Assembly (NCBI GenBank): GCA_014859685.1
Contig: JACUTU010000012.1
Span: forward strand, 1 to 34,485
Direction: 5' to 3'
DNA: 34,485 nucleotides
Source: Sulfurospirillum sp.
GTDB taxonomy: Bacteria > Campylobacterota > Campylobacteria > Campylobacterales > Sulfurospirillaceae
In this document: piece after piece, positions 25,846 through 34,100 of the stretch
Layout: each line of letters starts with the position of its first letter
Position numbering within the stretch: position 1 is the first letter of the stretch
Notes under the pieces: model-generated
What the model was told of the DNA's origin: nothing
Seen by the model: the letters and a program-made list of their open reading frames with translations, nothing else
Databases searched by the model: none
Position numbers and translations under genes: made by a program

Positions 25846-26420
25846 ATGATAGATGAAAAAATACAAGGTATTATAAATTTAATAGCAATAGCAACACCAA
25901 TTGCAACAATGATAATTACATCAATACTTAGAGGAAAAGAATTATCTTTAAAAGAAAAAGAAATCTTACAGAAAATCACACTAAATAAGCAACAAGAGTT
26001 GTTTTCAAAAGAGATAGAGATATATCAACAGTTGTATTTATTGGCAATCGGTTATAATCAACAAAAACATCAAATTGGCTTACAAATTCCTAATGCAAAA
26101 ATCATTCAATATGAAACAGACTATTCTGTATATGTACCTATTGTAAGGCAAATATTTCATGTGATGCAAGAAAATATTTTTTATATGAGCAAAAAATTAG
26201 ATACCGCATATCAAGAGCTTTTTGATTTGTATGAAGCTGAACTTATGCCTTTTAGTGATAGTAGAAGAATGAATTATCACGAGTCGCCAATACTGATGAA
26301 GAAGAGCTTCTTTTAAATGCACAAGAGAGATTTTATACTAAAAATCAAAAAAAGATAGAAGGCTTTATTGAGCTAATAAAAAATGACTTTAAAGAAAAAC
26401 AAGAATTTTTAAAAGGATAA
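25846..26420 (+). pseudogene. Membrane/coiled-coil protein with an apparent frameshift
   Basis: The frame gives one N-terminal membrane helix (I-A-I-A-T-P-I-A-T-M-I-I-T-S-I-L, about residues 14-29) and a helical charged stretch, and as read it stops at 26316. From about 26270 a different frame continues sensibly, R-V-A-N-T-D-E-E-E-L-L-L-N-A-Q-E-R-F-Y, and ends in K-E-K-Q-E-F-L-K-G-stop at 26420, 4 bases before the next ATG. I therefore think one gene of about 190 codons is broken by a one-base shift near 26262-26275. I do not recognise the family. Confidence 0.55.
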
Positions 26421-26424
26421 AAAT

Positions 26425-27252
26425 ATGCCAAAAGAAATAAAATATACTGCATTTATAGATGTACTTGGATTTTCAAACCATATTGAAAATAAAATAACTA
26501 ATGACAAAGAATCACAAGACTTTATGCAAGATTTTGAAAAAGTTATAAACTATTTTGAATATGAAAAAATTTCTTTTCCTAATCAACATGATGAACTTAA
26601 AGATATTCATTACAATTACACTTGGATTTCAGATACATTTGTGATAACAATCGAATATAATGGAAATAGCACAAATAAAAATTTATCTGGTTTATTGATT
26701 TATTTGTTAGCATTAACAATTTCACAGGTTTATCATTTTTTTGCTAGAAAGTATGGGTTGCTTTTGAGAGGTGCTATTACATCAAAATATACTTTTTTAG
26801 ATAAAAATCTTATTTTAGGTAAAGGAATAGTAGAAGCCGCAAAATTGGAAAAAGAGATTGCTATTTACCCTAGAGTAATATTTGCAGAAGATGTCATTAG
26901 TGATGAGATTATTAATTACATAGCATTGGTGCATAATGATAATAATTTAAATATTGTTTCTAAAGATTTTGATGGATGGTATTTTGTAAATTATCTTGCT
27001 TCATTGCAAGATTTGCCGCCGATGATATCTGTAGGAAATGAAACTAAATTAGCTGAAGCCAAATCAGATCAAATGGAAACAGTAAAGATTTATTCTCAGA
27101 TTATTGATAAAGGCTTGAAAGAAAAAAATTTAAAAATAAGAAGTAAATATTTTTGGCTAAAAGAGTATTTTAATAGAGTATTGCCAAGTGATGGCAAAAC
27201 AAATATGTTTGCTTATAATATCATAGGAGATAAATTTGATAAAAAAAGATAG
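26425..27252 (+). CDS. Putative divergent class III nucleotidyl cyclase-like protein
   Basis: This 275-residue soluble protein has the order of motifs of a class III cyclase domain. F-I-D-V-L-G-F-S near residue 10 fits the first metal aspartate (compare F-x-D-I-x-G-F). S-D-T-F-V-I near 70 fits the second. L-L-R-G-A-I-T-S, then G-K-G-I-V-E-A-A-K-L-E near 132-142, fits the R-G-x-I-x-x-G ... G-x-x-V-N-x-A-x-R-L-E region. The catalytic Asn and Arg of that last motif appear replaced by Glu and Lys, so activity may be altered or lost. It may make or sense a nucleotide, as in Pycsar-type defence, but that is inference. An AAAGGA site precedes the ATG, and the gene is tightly packed between its neighbours. 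Confidence 0.5.
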   Translation: MPKEIKYTAFIDVLGFSNHIENKITNDKESQDFMQDFEKVINYFEYEKISFPNQHDELKDIHYNYTWISDTFVITIEYNGNSTNKNLSGLLIYLLALTISQVYHFFARKYGLLLRGAITSKYTFLDKNLILGKGIVEAAKLEKEIAIYPRVIFAEDVISDEIINYIALVHNDNNLNIVSKDFDGWYFVNYLASLQDLPPMISVGNETKLAEAKSDQMETVKIYSQIIDKGLKEKNLKIRSKYFWLKEYFNRVLPSDGKTNMFAYNIIGDKFDKKR

Positions 27253-28189
27253 TTTAAATGAATTGAAATTAAAACTAGTAAAGCACAAGAGAGTCTTGGC
27301 AACATCCGAAGAAACCCATATACAATATGATTTATCAATAACTCTGGTTGATAAATTAATCCATATTATCGATGAATTATTAAATACCAATAATGATTTA
27401 CATAAACTAGCTTCGACAACTAGATATATATTAGAAACATTGATAATTACTAAGCTTTTGCTCAAGGAAGAGAATTACTTTGTTAAGATATATTTTGCTA
27501 TATATAATCAGCAAGAAAATAAAAGTAATCTAATAATTCAACGACTTAAATATGAAATTGAAATTTTAAAAAAATATGCTGAAGAACATTCCGTACAGAC
27601 TACACAAAATAGATCAAAATATTCAACACAATCAAATGACGACGAACAAAGACTTCAAGCAACAAAAAAAATTATGGAAGAAAACGAAAAAACATTTCAA
27701 CAACTAAAAAAAGAAGCACAAAAAGACATAACTATTTTTATGAATCAACTTAATAATTATGGTTTTGATGCTTTATCTATAATGCTCGAAAAAGACACTT
27801 TACCTGAATATGAAAATAAATTGAAAAAAATTAAATCTTTAAAATTAGAAAAAGCAAAACAGTTATCAAAAGAGCAATGGTTTAAAAGTTATTTTGGTAA
27901 AAGAGTCCAACACACACAGATTTTTCAAAAAATGTTAAAAGACATTCGAAGTTGGCAGGAAAAAGCAGAGGCAGTTGGACTAAAAGAAGAGTACAAGTTA
28001 AATTATGAGATGACCAGTGCTTTTTTGCATTTTACATCTTATAGTCTTCTAACTCCAAATATTGCAAGTCAAGATGAAATAGATTATAAGTATAGGCTTA
28101 TTAATCAATATATTGAACAGATAACTACAAATATAAGTATTTTTAGTAGAGTGAATTTATATGATAAACTCAATATTATGTATGTTTGA
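27236..28189 (+). CDS. Helical protein of unknown function (DUF5677-like?)
   Basis: The 317-residue protein starts with TTG and overlaps the cyclase-like gene by 17 bases, which argues for linked translation. It is almost all helix: residues 20-110 contain regular leucine/isoleucine heptads, a charged linker follows, and the C-terminal half has T-S-A-F-L-H-F-T-S-Y-S-L-L-T-P. That last segment recalls DUF5677-type proteins found in accessory and defence regions; the match is weak and from memory. No catalytic motif or membrane helix is evident. Spacing to the WD40 gene is 21 bases. Confidence 0.7.
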   Translation: MIKKDSLNELKLKLVKHKRVLATSEETHIQYDLSITLVDKLIHIIDELLNTNNDLHKLASTTRYILETLIITKLLLKEENYFVKIYFAIYNQQENKSNLIIQRLKYEIEILKKYAEEHSVQTTQNRSKYSTQSNDDEQRLQATKKIMEENEKTFQQLKKEAQKDITIFMNQLNNYGFDALSIMLEKDTLPEYENKLKKIKSLKLEKAKQLSKEQWFKSYFGKRVQHTQIFQKMLKDIRSWQEKAEAVGLKEEYKLNYEMTSAFLHFTSYSLLTPNIASQDEIDYKYRLINQYIEQITTNISIFSRVNLYDKLNIMYV

Positions 28190-28210
28190 AAAAAAAGGAA
28201 ACTTTAAAAA

Positions 28211-29908
28211 ATGAAAAACAACCTCACAACCACAAACAAAAATGCAAAACTAGCACTAACAAAATCAAAAAGTTTACTTAATATTACAAATAGTTTACTA
28301 GCAAATCGTCCAAGTAAAGAGCTAATTGAGAGCTTTGAGAACTTTAGATTTTCATCTGGTTTAGGGCATAGTGGTAATGTAAATTCCGTAGTCATTACCC
28401 AAAATGAGAAATTCGTAGTTAGTGGTAGCTCTGATAAAACCATAAAATTGTGGGATATAAGTAGTGGTAAAGATGTCCGAACTTTTGAAGGGCATAGTGG
28501 CGGTGTAAGTTCTGTAGCTATTACATACTGTGGAAAATACATCGTAAGCGGTGGAAGCTATGATAAAACTATCAAACTATGGGAAATCAATAGTGGCAAG
28601 GAACTACGAACATTTAAAGGGCATAGTAATAGGGTTCTTTCAGTAGCCATAACTCCTGATGGGCAATATATAGTTAGTGGAAGTTGGGATAAAACCATCA
28701 AATTATGGGAGATAAGTAGTGGTAAAGAAGTGCGAACTTTTGAAGGGCATAAGGATAAAGTAACCTCAGTAGTCATGTCTCCAGATGGAAAATACATAGT
28801 TAGCGGAAGTGATGATAAAACTATTAAACTATGGAAAATGAGCAGGGACAAGGAAGTGAGAACATTCAAGTGGCATAAAAGTTATGTAAACTCTGTAACT
28901 ATATCCCCCGATGGGAAGTATATCGTCTCAGGAAGCTTGGATCAAACAGTCAAACTTTGGGAAATAAGTAGTGGAAAATGTTTGCGAACATTTGAGTGGC
29001 ATAGTGGTAGTGTAAACTCAGTAGTAATATCTGCTGATGGAAAATATATAATTAGTGGAAGTTCTGATGAAACTATCAAATTATGGGAGTTAAGTAGTGG
29101 TAAGGAGCTACAAACATTTAAAGGTCATAGGGGCAATATAATTTCTGTAGCTATATCTGCTAATGGGGAAACTATAGTAAGTGGTGAAAGCTATTATAAC
29201 GGTATCAAACTATGGGACATAAGTAGTGGCAAGGAGCTCAAAACATTCAAAGGGCATAGTTGTCGAATGAATTCTGTAGTCATATCCCCAGATGGGAAAT
29301 ATATAGTAAGTGGAAGTCATGATGGAACTATCAAGCTATGGGAGATAAGTTGTGGTAAGAAGGTGCGAACATTTGAGGGGAGTTGGGTATTCTCCGTAGC
29401 TATAACTCCTGATGGGGAATATATAGTATATTGTGCTAGCTATGATGAAAACAACAAACTATGGGAAATTAATAGCGGTAAAGAGTTACTTACATTTGAG
29501 GAATATGATGATTTGGTAAAATCTGAAAACATAACTACAGATAAAAAATATAGAGTAAGTATAATCCAAGATATAATCATCGAACTACGAGAGATAAGTA
29601 GTGACAAGCTCCTTTGCTCTTATGTAACATTTAAAGAAGGTGAATGGCTCTCTTGGACACCAAATGGATATTATAACTGCTCTAATGGGGCTTATCAATA
29701 TTTCTCTTTTGTAGATGATAGCAAAGAGATGCCTGAAGCTGTACCACAAAATCATCCTGTATATAAAGCAAAGAAAAAAGAGATATTACTTAGTGACTAT
29801 ATAGGTGGCACAAATCCATATTCTAAAAATCCACCTCCACAAACAGACATAGGCGAATATGATGCAATACCACAAATAGACATCGACGAAGACGAAATAC
29901 CATTTTAG
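28211..29908 (+). CDS. WD40 propeller protein with N-terminal tag and SSB-like C-terminal tip
   Basis: The 565-residue protein has a short N-terminal tag (T-N-K-N-A-K-L-A-L-T-K-S-K-S-L-L), shared with the DUF1566 protein at 33600. About nine to ten WD40 repeats follow at residues 52-470, most with G-K-Y-I-V-S-G-S-x-D and T-I-K-L-W. The repeats decay toward the end. Next comes E-W-L-S-W-T-P-N-G-Y-Y-N-C-S, a segment I associate with bacterial WD40 conflict proteins. The protein ends in a Pro/polar linker and the acidic tip D-I-D-E-D-E-I-P-F. The tip matches the pattern of the SSB C-terminus (D-D-D-I-P-F in E. coli). No enzyme domain is present, so it is probably a scaffold or sensor. The next gene starts 12 bases after its stop. 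Confidence 0.92.
   Translation: MKNNLTTTNKNAKLALTKSKSLLNITNSLLANRPSKELIESFENFRFSSGLGHSGNVNSVVITQNEKFVVSGSSDKTIKLWDISSGKDVRTFEGHSGGVSSVAITYCGKYIVSGGSYDKTIKLWEINSGKELRTFKGHSNRVLSVAITPDGQYIVSGSWDKTIKLWEISSGKEVRTFEGHKDKVTSVVMSPDGKYIVSGSDDKTIKLWKMSRDKEVRTFKWHKSYVNSVTISPDGKYIVSGSLDQTVKLWEISSGKCLRTFEWHSGSVNSVVISADGKYIISGSSDETIKLWELSSGKELQTFKGHRGNIISVAISANGETIVSGESYYNGIKLWDISSGKELKTFKGHSCRMNSVVISPDGKYIVSGSHDGTIKLWEISCGKKVRTFEGSWVFSVAITPDGEYIVYCASYDENNKLWEINSGKELLTFEEYDDLVKSENITTDKKYRVSIIQDIIIELREISSDKLLCSYVTFKEGEWLSWTPNGYYNCSNGAYQYFSFVDDSKEMPEAVPQNHPVYKAKKKEILLSDYIGGTNPYSKNPPPQTDIGEYDAIPQIDIDEDEIPF
28360..29500 (+). repeat. Tandem WD40 coding repeats, about 126 bases each
   Basis: Eight or nine units of about 126 bases are similar at the DNA level, with near-identical runs such as AAACTATCAAACTATGGGA and GGAAAATACATAGT. 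Such arrays can change copy number by recombination. They also create long open frames on the minus strand that are artefacts. Confidence 0.85.
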
Positions 29909-29920
29909 GAACCAAGCCAA

Positions 29921-32323
29921 ATGACACAAATACTCAAACGATTAGAGATTATAAAATCTAGTATAGCCATAGAAGATGAAGAGGTCATAGATCTTCAAGT
30001 GATGAAACTTCAAAAGCTTGATATTGATGATGATGTAAAAGCTATAGTTACCCACCTTGAAGCCATGAACTATGCGAAAGCTATGAAAGATATAGAAGCT
30101 TATATCTTGAGATATAGCGGTGTGGTGGAGTATGTAGATAGTGAAGTGCAAGGGCTAAAGCTGGAGCTAAAAAGCTTAGAATCCAAACTCCAAGAGCTAG
30201 TAGAACAAAAAACAGAATACCTAAATGACATCGAAGAGTTCAACCGTGAGTACAATCTGCACTTAGGGGAGCTTATCAAAGATATACTCAACCTAAAAAA
30301 AGAGATACTCTACAAAAAAACCATCAAAAAGCAAAAACAAAAAGTAAAATACCAAGAAGATATACAAACTTTCCAAGAGTCAAAAGAGACCATAGATGAA
30401 CTAAAATCTACTATTTCAGAGCTAGAAGATGCACTTGAAACTATAGATGAAGATGATGAAAATTATGATGAACTCTCACATGCATACAACGAACTCAAAG
30501 AGGAGCTTGAAAAGCTAGAAGATGAACTAGAGCTTCAAGAAGAGGAGCTTGAAAAGGCAAAAGAGTTTATAGAAGATGAGAGCATAGAGCAAGAGTATGA
30601 AGAGGTTAAGAGCCATTATGAAGAGTTTGAGAGTGAGTATGAACATATAAAAGAGTCCGTGCAAAACTCCCCAACCCTCAATGATGAAGAGAAAAAAGAG
30701 CTAAAATCACTCTACAAACAAGCAGCAAGACTGTGCCACCCAGACATCGTACCAGATGAGCTAAAAGAAAAAGCTCATGAGCTTATGCAAAAACTCAACG
30801 ATGCCTATAGTAAAAAAGATATATCAAAAGTAAAAGAGATACTCCACTCACTCCAAAATGGCACAAGCTTTGAACTCTCAAGTGAGACCATAGAAGATAA
30901 AGAACTCCTAAAAGCAAAAATCAAAGAGTACCTCAAAAACATCGAAGCCATTAAATCTGAAATAGAAGAGATAAAAGAAGATGAGACATACCAAACTATA
31001 ACCGAGCTTGATGATTGGGATGTGTATTTTGAAGAGTTAAGAGGTGGCTTGGAAGCAGAGAAAGGCAGGCTTAAAGAGGAAGCTAGAGAGGTTTTGGAGG
31101 AGAAAGAGAAAATAGAAGATAATGTATTGATTCAATGGGCAATACAGAACAATATAGATGAGATTCTAGAACATAAAAATCAATTAGAAAATATAAAAAG
31201 GCTTAGATTAAACGATAAGAATCTTACTCATATTCCAAAAGAAATTACTAGTTTATCTAATTTGGCAGAGCTAAAACTTTGGAAAAATAATTTAGTAGAA
31301 TTACCTGAAGAAATAAGCTCAATGAGTTCTTTAGAGGTATTGACTTTATCAAATAACAACCTGATAAAATTACCAAAAAATATAACACAGCTTAAACTAA
31401 AAAAACTACAACTTCGTGATAATAAATCGTTGATTCTAACTAATGAACAAATACAATGGATAAAAAAACTTAAAGAAAATGGTTGTGATTTTGAAATGGA
31501 TAAAGATTTATTGAGTAGGAAAGATATAGAAACTACACAAGAAAAGAAAATATCTAAAAAAACAGGTGTAACGATTGTTAAAAAGAAAAATCAAAAAGAA
31601 AAAGAAAAATCAGCAACCATTACTAAAGAGGATAGCCCATACGCAAAACATATCCACTCTATTGAAAACATCAAATTTGAAAAGATAAGAAAATATTGCG
31701 AAAATCTCTCAAAATCAAATGAAGCCGATGAGATGCAAAAGCAGTTAGGTAAAACCGGGAAGATGTACAAAGCACTTATCTATAGCTCCCTTGAAGTATT
31801 TATAGAATATCTTAATGGTGAAACCATCACATTGTGTGATTGGGGATGTTCTCAAGGGATAGCCTCTATGCTAGTACTTGACTATATCAAAGAAAAACAA
31901 CTAGATATAAAAGTATCTGATGTAATCCTCATAGATGATGACACAAAATCACTCAGCCGTGCCATGGTACAAGTAGAAGCACTCGCACAAGATGATATAA
32001 AATTCACGCCTATAAAAAGTGATGATAATAGTATTTCCGATACAATAAAATCTATTAAAAACAATAAAGTGATAAATCTTTTTGCAAATGATAAGATACC
32101 TACAAACTTTTGGACTATCAATCATGATATTTTTCATGATAGTTATTTGTTGTGTGTATCAAATGAAAACAAAGAATTTGTTAATGAAGTTTATGAAACT
32201 ATAAATATTTTTCTGCATGTACAAGATGTGTCTATAAGAGACGGTAATATTGGTAGGTTTGATAAATATGAGAGGATATTTAGAACTTTAATAGATATAG
32301 ATAGTGATGAGATACCATTTTAG
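29921..32323 (+). CDS. Coiled-coil / J-like / LRR / methyltransferase-like fusion with SSB-like tip
   Basis: This 800-residue protein has several parts. Residues 1-75 are helical. About 75-240 form a long acidic coiled coil. A J-domain-like helical pair around 260-310 bears H-P-D at 273-275 (L-Y-K-Q-A-A-R-L-C-H-P-D). A further coiled coil follows. About three leucine-rich repeats occupy 426-500 (L-R-L-N-D-K-N-L-T-H-I-P). A Lys-rich linker leads to a Rossmann-like domain from about 575, with D-W-G-C-S-Q-G-I-A at 640 resembling the SAM-binding motif I. The C-terminus is D-I-D-S-D-E-I-P-F, nearly identical to that of the WD40 protein upstream. I know of no named family with this order. J-domain and methyltransferase calls rest on short motifs; the coiled coils and LRRs are clear. 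Confidence 0.85.
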   Translation: MTQILKRLEIIKSSIAIEDEEVIDLQVMKLQKLDIDDDVKAIVTHLEAMNYAKAMKDIEAYILRYSGVVEYVDSEVQGLKLELKSLESKLQELVEQKTEYLNDIEEFNREYNLHLGELIKDILNLKKEILYKKTIKKQKQKVKYQEDIQTFQESKETIDELKSTISELEDALETIDEDDENYDELSHAYNELKEELEKLEDELELQEEELEKAKEFIEDESIEQEYEEVKSHYEEFESEYEHIKESVQNSPTLNDEEKKELKSLYKQAARLCHPDIVPDELKEKAHELMQKLNDAYSKKDISKVKEILHSLQNGTSFELSSETIEDKELLKAKIKEYLKNIEAIKSEIEEIKEDETYQTITELDDWDVYFEELRGGLEAEKGRLKEEAREVLEEKEKIEDNVLIQWAIQNNIDEILEHKNQLENIKRLRLNDKNLTHIPKEITSLSNLAELKLWKNNLVELPEEISSMSSLEVLTLSNNNLIKLPKNITQLKLKKLQLRDNKSLILTNEQIQWIKKLKENGCDFEMDKDLLSRKDIETTQEKKISKKTGVTIVKKKNQKEKEKSATITKEDSPYAKHIHSIENIKFEKIRKYCENLSKSNEADEMQKQLGKTGKMYKALIYSSLEVFIEYLNGETITLCDWGCSQGIASMLVLDYIKEKQLDIKVSDVILIDDDTKSLSRAMVQVEALAQDDIKFTPIKSDDNSISDTIKSIKNNKVINLFANDKIPTNFWTINHDIFHDSYLLCVSNENKEFVNEVYETINIFLHVQDVSIRDGNIGRFDKYERIFRTLIDIDSDEIPF

Positions 32324-32355
32324 CAAAAAGCCAAGTATATAAATTATAATTTTAT

Positions 32356-32382
32356 ATAGTATAATGGTAAAAATTATACTAT
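32356..32382. promoter_or_regulatory. Perfect inverted repeat over the second ATPase promoter
   Basis: ATAGTATAAT and its exact complement ATTATACTAT flank a 7-base spacer (GGTAAAA), 13 bases before the ATG at 32395. It contains the likely -10 box (TATAAT), so a bound protein would block transcription. The same ATAGTAT/ATACTAT pair lies before the first ATPase gene. Confidence 0.6.
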
Positions 32383-32394
32383 CAAAGAGATAAA

Positions 32395-33600
32395 ATGAAA
32401 AAAAGAACATTAGAATCTATACTCAAAATCGCCCTTGATACTTTTCCTGTAGTGCTTCTAAACGGTGCTAGACAAGTGGGTAAATCAACTCTTGCACTTG
32501 ATAACTTTCAAAACTATCTTACCTTTGATGATGGGGAGCTTCGACTTTATGCAAAGGAAAATCCAAAAGGTTTTTTAAAAAATCTCGACCTGCCTATTTG
32601 CCTTGATGAGATACAAAAAGTACCGACACTCTTAGAATATATCAAGATGCATATAGACTCAAAAAGAGTAAATGGAGATTTTTTACTTACTGGAAGTTCA
32701 AATGTCCTAGACCATAAAGAGAGTAAAGATACTTTAGCGGGCAGACTTTGTGAACTACGGCTTCATCCACTTAGCTCAAAAGAGAAAAATGATAAGCCAA
32801 ATGAAAATATCATTCAAATGCTATTAAACAGAGATTTTAAACTAGCCAAAAAAGATTATACCGATGAAGTATGTGAGCATATTTTAGATGGTGGGTATCC
32901 TGAGATTTTAGAGCTTGGGGGATTGTCAAAGGATTTATGGTTTACCTCTTATATCGCCACATATATAGAAAGAGATGCAAGAGATTTAGCAGATATAAGA
33001 GATATAGATAGTTTTATAAAGTTTGTAAATGTACTAGCTTCAAGAAGTGCAACGATACTCAATAAATCAAGTCTAAGTAATGATATAGGGACAAAAGATA
33101 TTACTACAGATAACTATCTTTCTATCATAAGTCGTATTTATCAAGCGACACTTCTAAAACCATATTTTGTAAATATCGGCAAACAGTTTATAAAGTCTCC
33201 AAAAGTTTTTTTCAACGATACTGGGGTACTTTGTAGTTTGCTTCGTATTAATTCAAAAGAAAAACTTCTAAGTTCAACATATAGCGGACAAATTTACGAG
33301 ACATATATATTTTGTGAACTTCAAAAACATCTCTCATATTTACAAAAATCGGCACAAATGTTTCACTATAGAACCAATGATAAAAAAGAGATAGACTTCA
33401 TCATAGAGGTTAACAATGAGATATTGGCTATCGAAGTAAAACAAAGTAGTAGCGTAAAAAAAGAGGACTTCAAGCATATTATAGACCTGCAAAATAGATA
33501 TGATGAAAAGAGATGCTTGGGCATAGTGTTTTATAATGGAGAGATGGTGGTTGAGTTTAGTGATGATTTGGTAGCTATACCTTTTGGGATATTTTTGTGA
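32395..33600 (+). CDS. AAA-14/DUF4143 ATPase, copy 2
   Basis: The 401-residue protein has Walker A L-N-G-A-R-Q-V-G-K-S-T near residue 22, Walker B L-P-I-C-L-D-E-I-Q near 62, and L-L-T-G-S-S-N near 98. The C-terminal DUF4143 domain ends with a nuclease-like core, E-I-D-F-I-I-E-V and L-A-I-E-V-K, the D-x(n)-E-x-K arrangement seen in this family. It differs from copy 1 in sequence and subfamily. Its stop overlaps the next start (TGATG), so it is translationally coupled to the DUF1566 gene. Confidence 0.92.
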   Translation: MKKRTLESILKIALDTFPVVLLNGARQVGKSTLALDNFQNYLTFDDGELRLYAKENPKGFLKNLDLPICLDEIQKVPTLLEYIKMHIDSKRVNGDFLLTGSSNVLDHKESKDTLAGRLCELRLHPLSSKEKNDKPNENIIQMLLNRDFKLAKKDYTDEVCEHILDGGYPEILELGGLSKDLWFTSYIATYIERDARDLADIRDIDSFIKFVNVLASRSATILNKSSLSNDIGTKDITTDNYLSIISRIYQATLLKPYFVNIGKQFIKSPKVFFNDTGVLCSLLRINSKEKLLSSTYSGQIYETYIFCELQKHLSYLQKSAQMFHYRTNDKKEIDFIIEVNNEILAIEVKQSSSVKKEDFKHIIDLQNRYDEKRCLGIVFYNGEMVVEFSDDLVAIPFGIFL

Positions 33601-34100
33601 TGGATAAAAGTTTAGTTGCTACCAATCAGAATGCCAAAGTGGCTCTATCTAAGGCAAAAGAGTTATTAAAAAGCAGTAAGTCAATTACAAAGAAATATAT
33701 TGATATTATCAATTTTAAAAATGATATTCAAACATGGAAAGATAAAGATACAGGGTTGATTTGGGAAATAAAATCCAGTAACAATATTGATGAAATATAT
33801 ACATACAATGAAGCCGTAAGTTATGTACAAAATCTTAATATAACAAAATTTGGTGGTATTAACAATTGGAAAATACCGAGTATTAATGATTTAGAAACTT
33901 TATCAACTCAAGAAATAAACAATAATTTATACATAAAAAGAATTTTATCTGAAAATAGCGATTGGGCATATTGGTCATCTAGTGTTGCTGCAGAAAATAA
34001 AAGCTATGTATATTATTATAATTTTGGCGAGAAAAGACTGGAGTTTCAAAATTTTAAATGCTACTTAAGATGTGTCAGCAAAGGAAACTGTGATGAATAA
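33600..34100 (+). CDS. DUF1566 (Lcl C-terminal-like) protein with WD40-type tag
   Basis: The 166-residue protein starts at the ATG at 33600 within the TGATG overlap; a GTG one codon earlier is in frame. Its first 30 residues (T-N-Q-N-A-K-V-A-L-S-K-A-K-E-L-L) repeat the N-terminal tag of the WD40 protein. Residues 48-160 form a DUF1566 domain: W-K-D-K-D-T-G-L-I-W, then N-W-K-I-P-S-I-N-D-L-E-T-L, then Y-W-S-S-S, then L-R-C-V. This fold is related to ligand-binding and sulfatase-modifying-factor-like domains. With no signal peptide it should be cytosolic, unlike Legionella Lcl. It overlaps the next gene by 8 bases. Confidence 0.85.
   Translation: MDKSLVATNQNAKVALSKAKELLKSSKSITKKYIDIINFKNDIQTWKDKDTGLIWEIKSSNNIDEIYTYNEAVSYVQNLNITKFGGINNWKIPSINDLETLSTQEINNNLYIKRILSENSDWAYWSSSVAAENKSYVYYYNFGEKRLEFQNFKCYLRCVSKGNCDE

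Noticed and set aside
25846-28189. Calling these three genes a Pycsar system
   Set aside because: The cyclase-like protein lacks clear catalytic Asn/Arg and the preceding membrane protein does not look like a known Pycsar effector; only a general resemblance remains.
28204-28869. Long open frames on the minus strand under the WD40 gene
   Set aside because: They repeat with the WD40 unit period and are mirror images of the coding repeats; no start signals or family features.
28360-29500. CRISPR-like periodic repeats
   Set aside because: The units are about 126 bases, imperfect and wholly coding for WD40 motifs; no spacer pattern.
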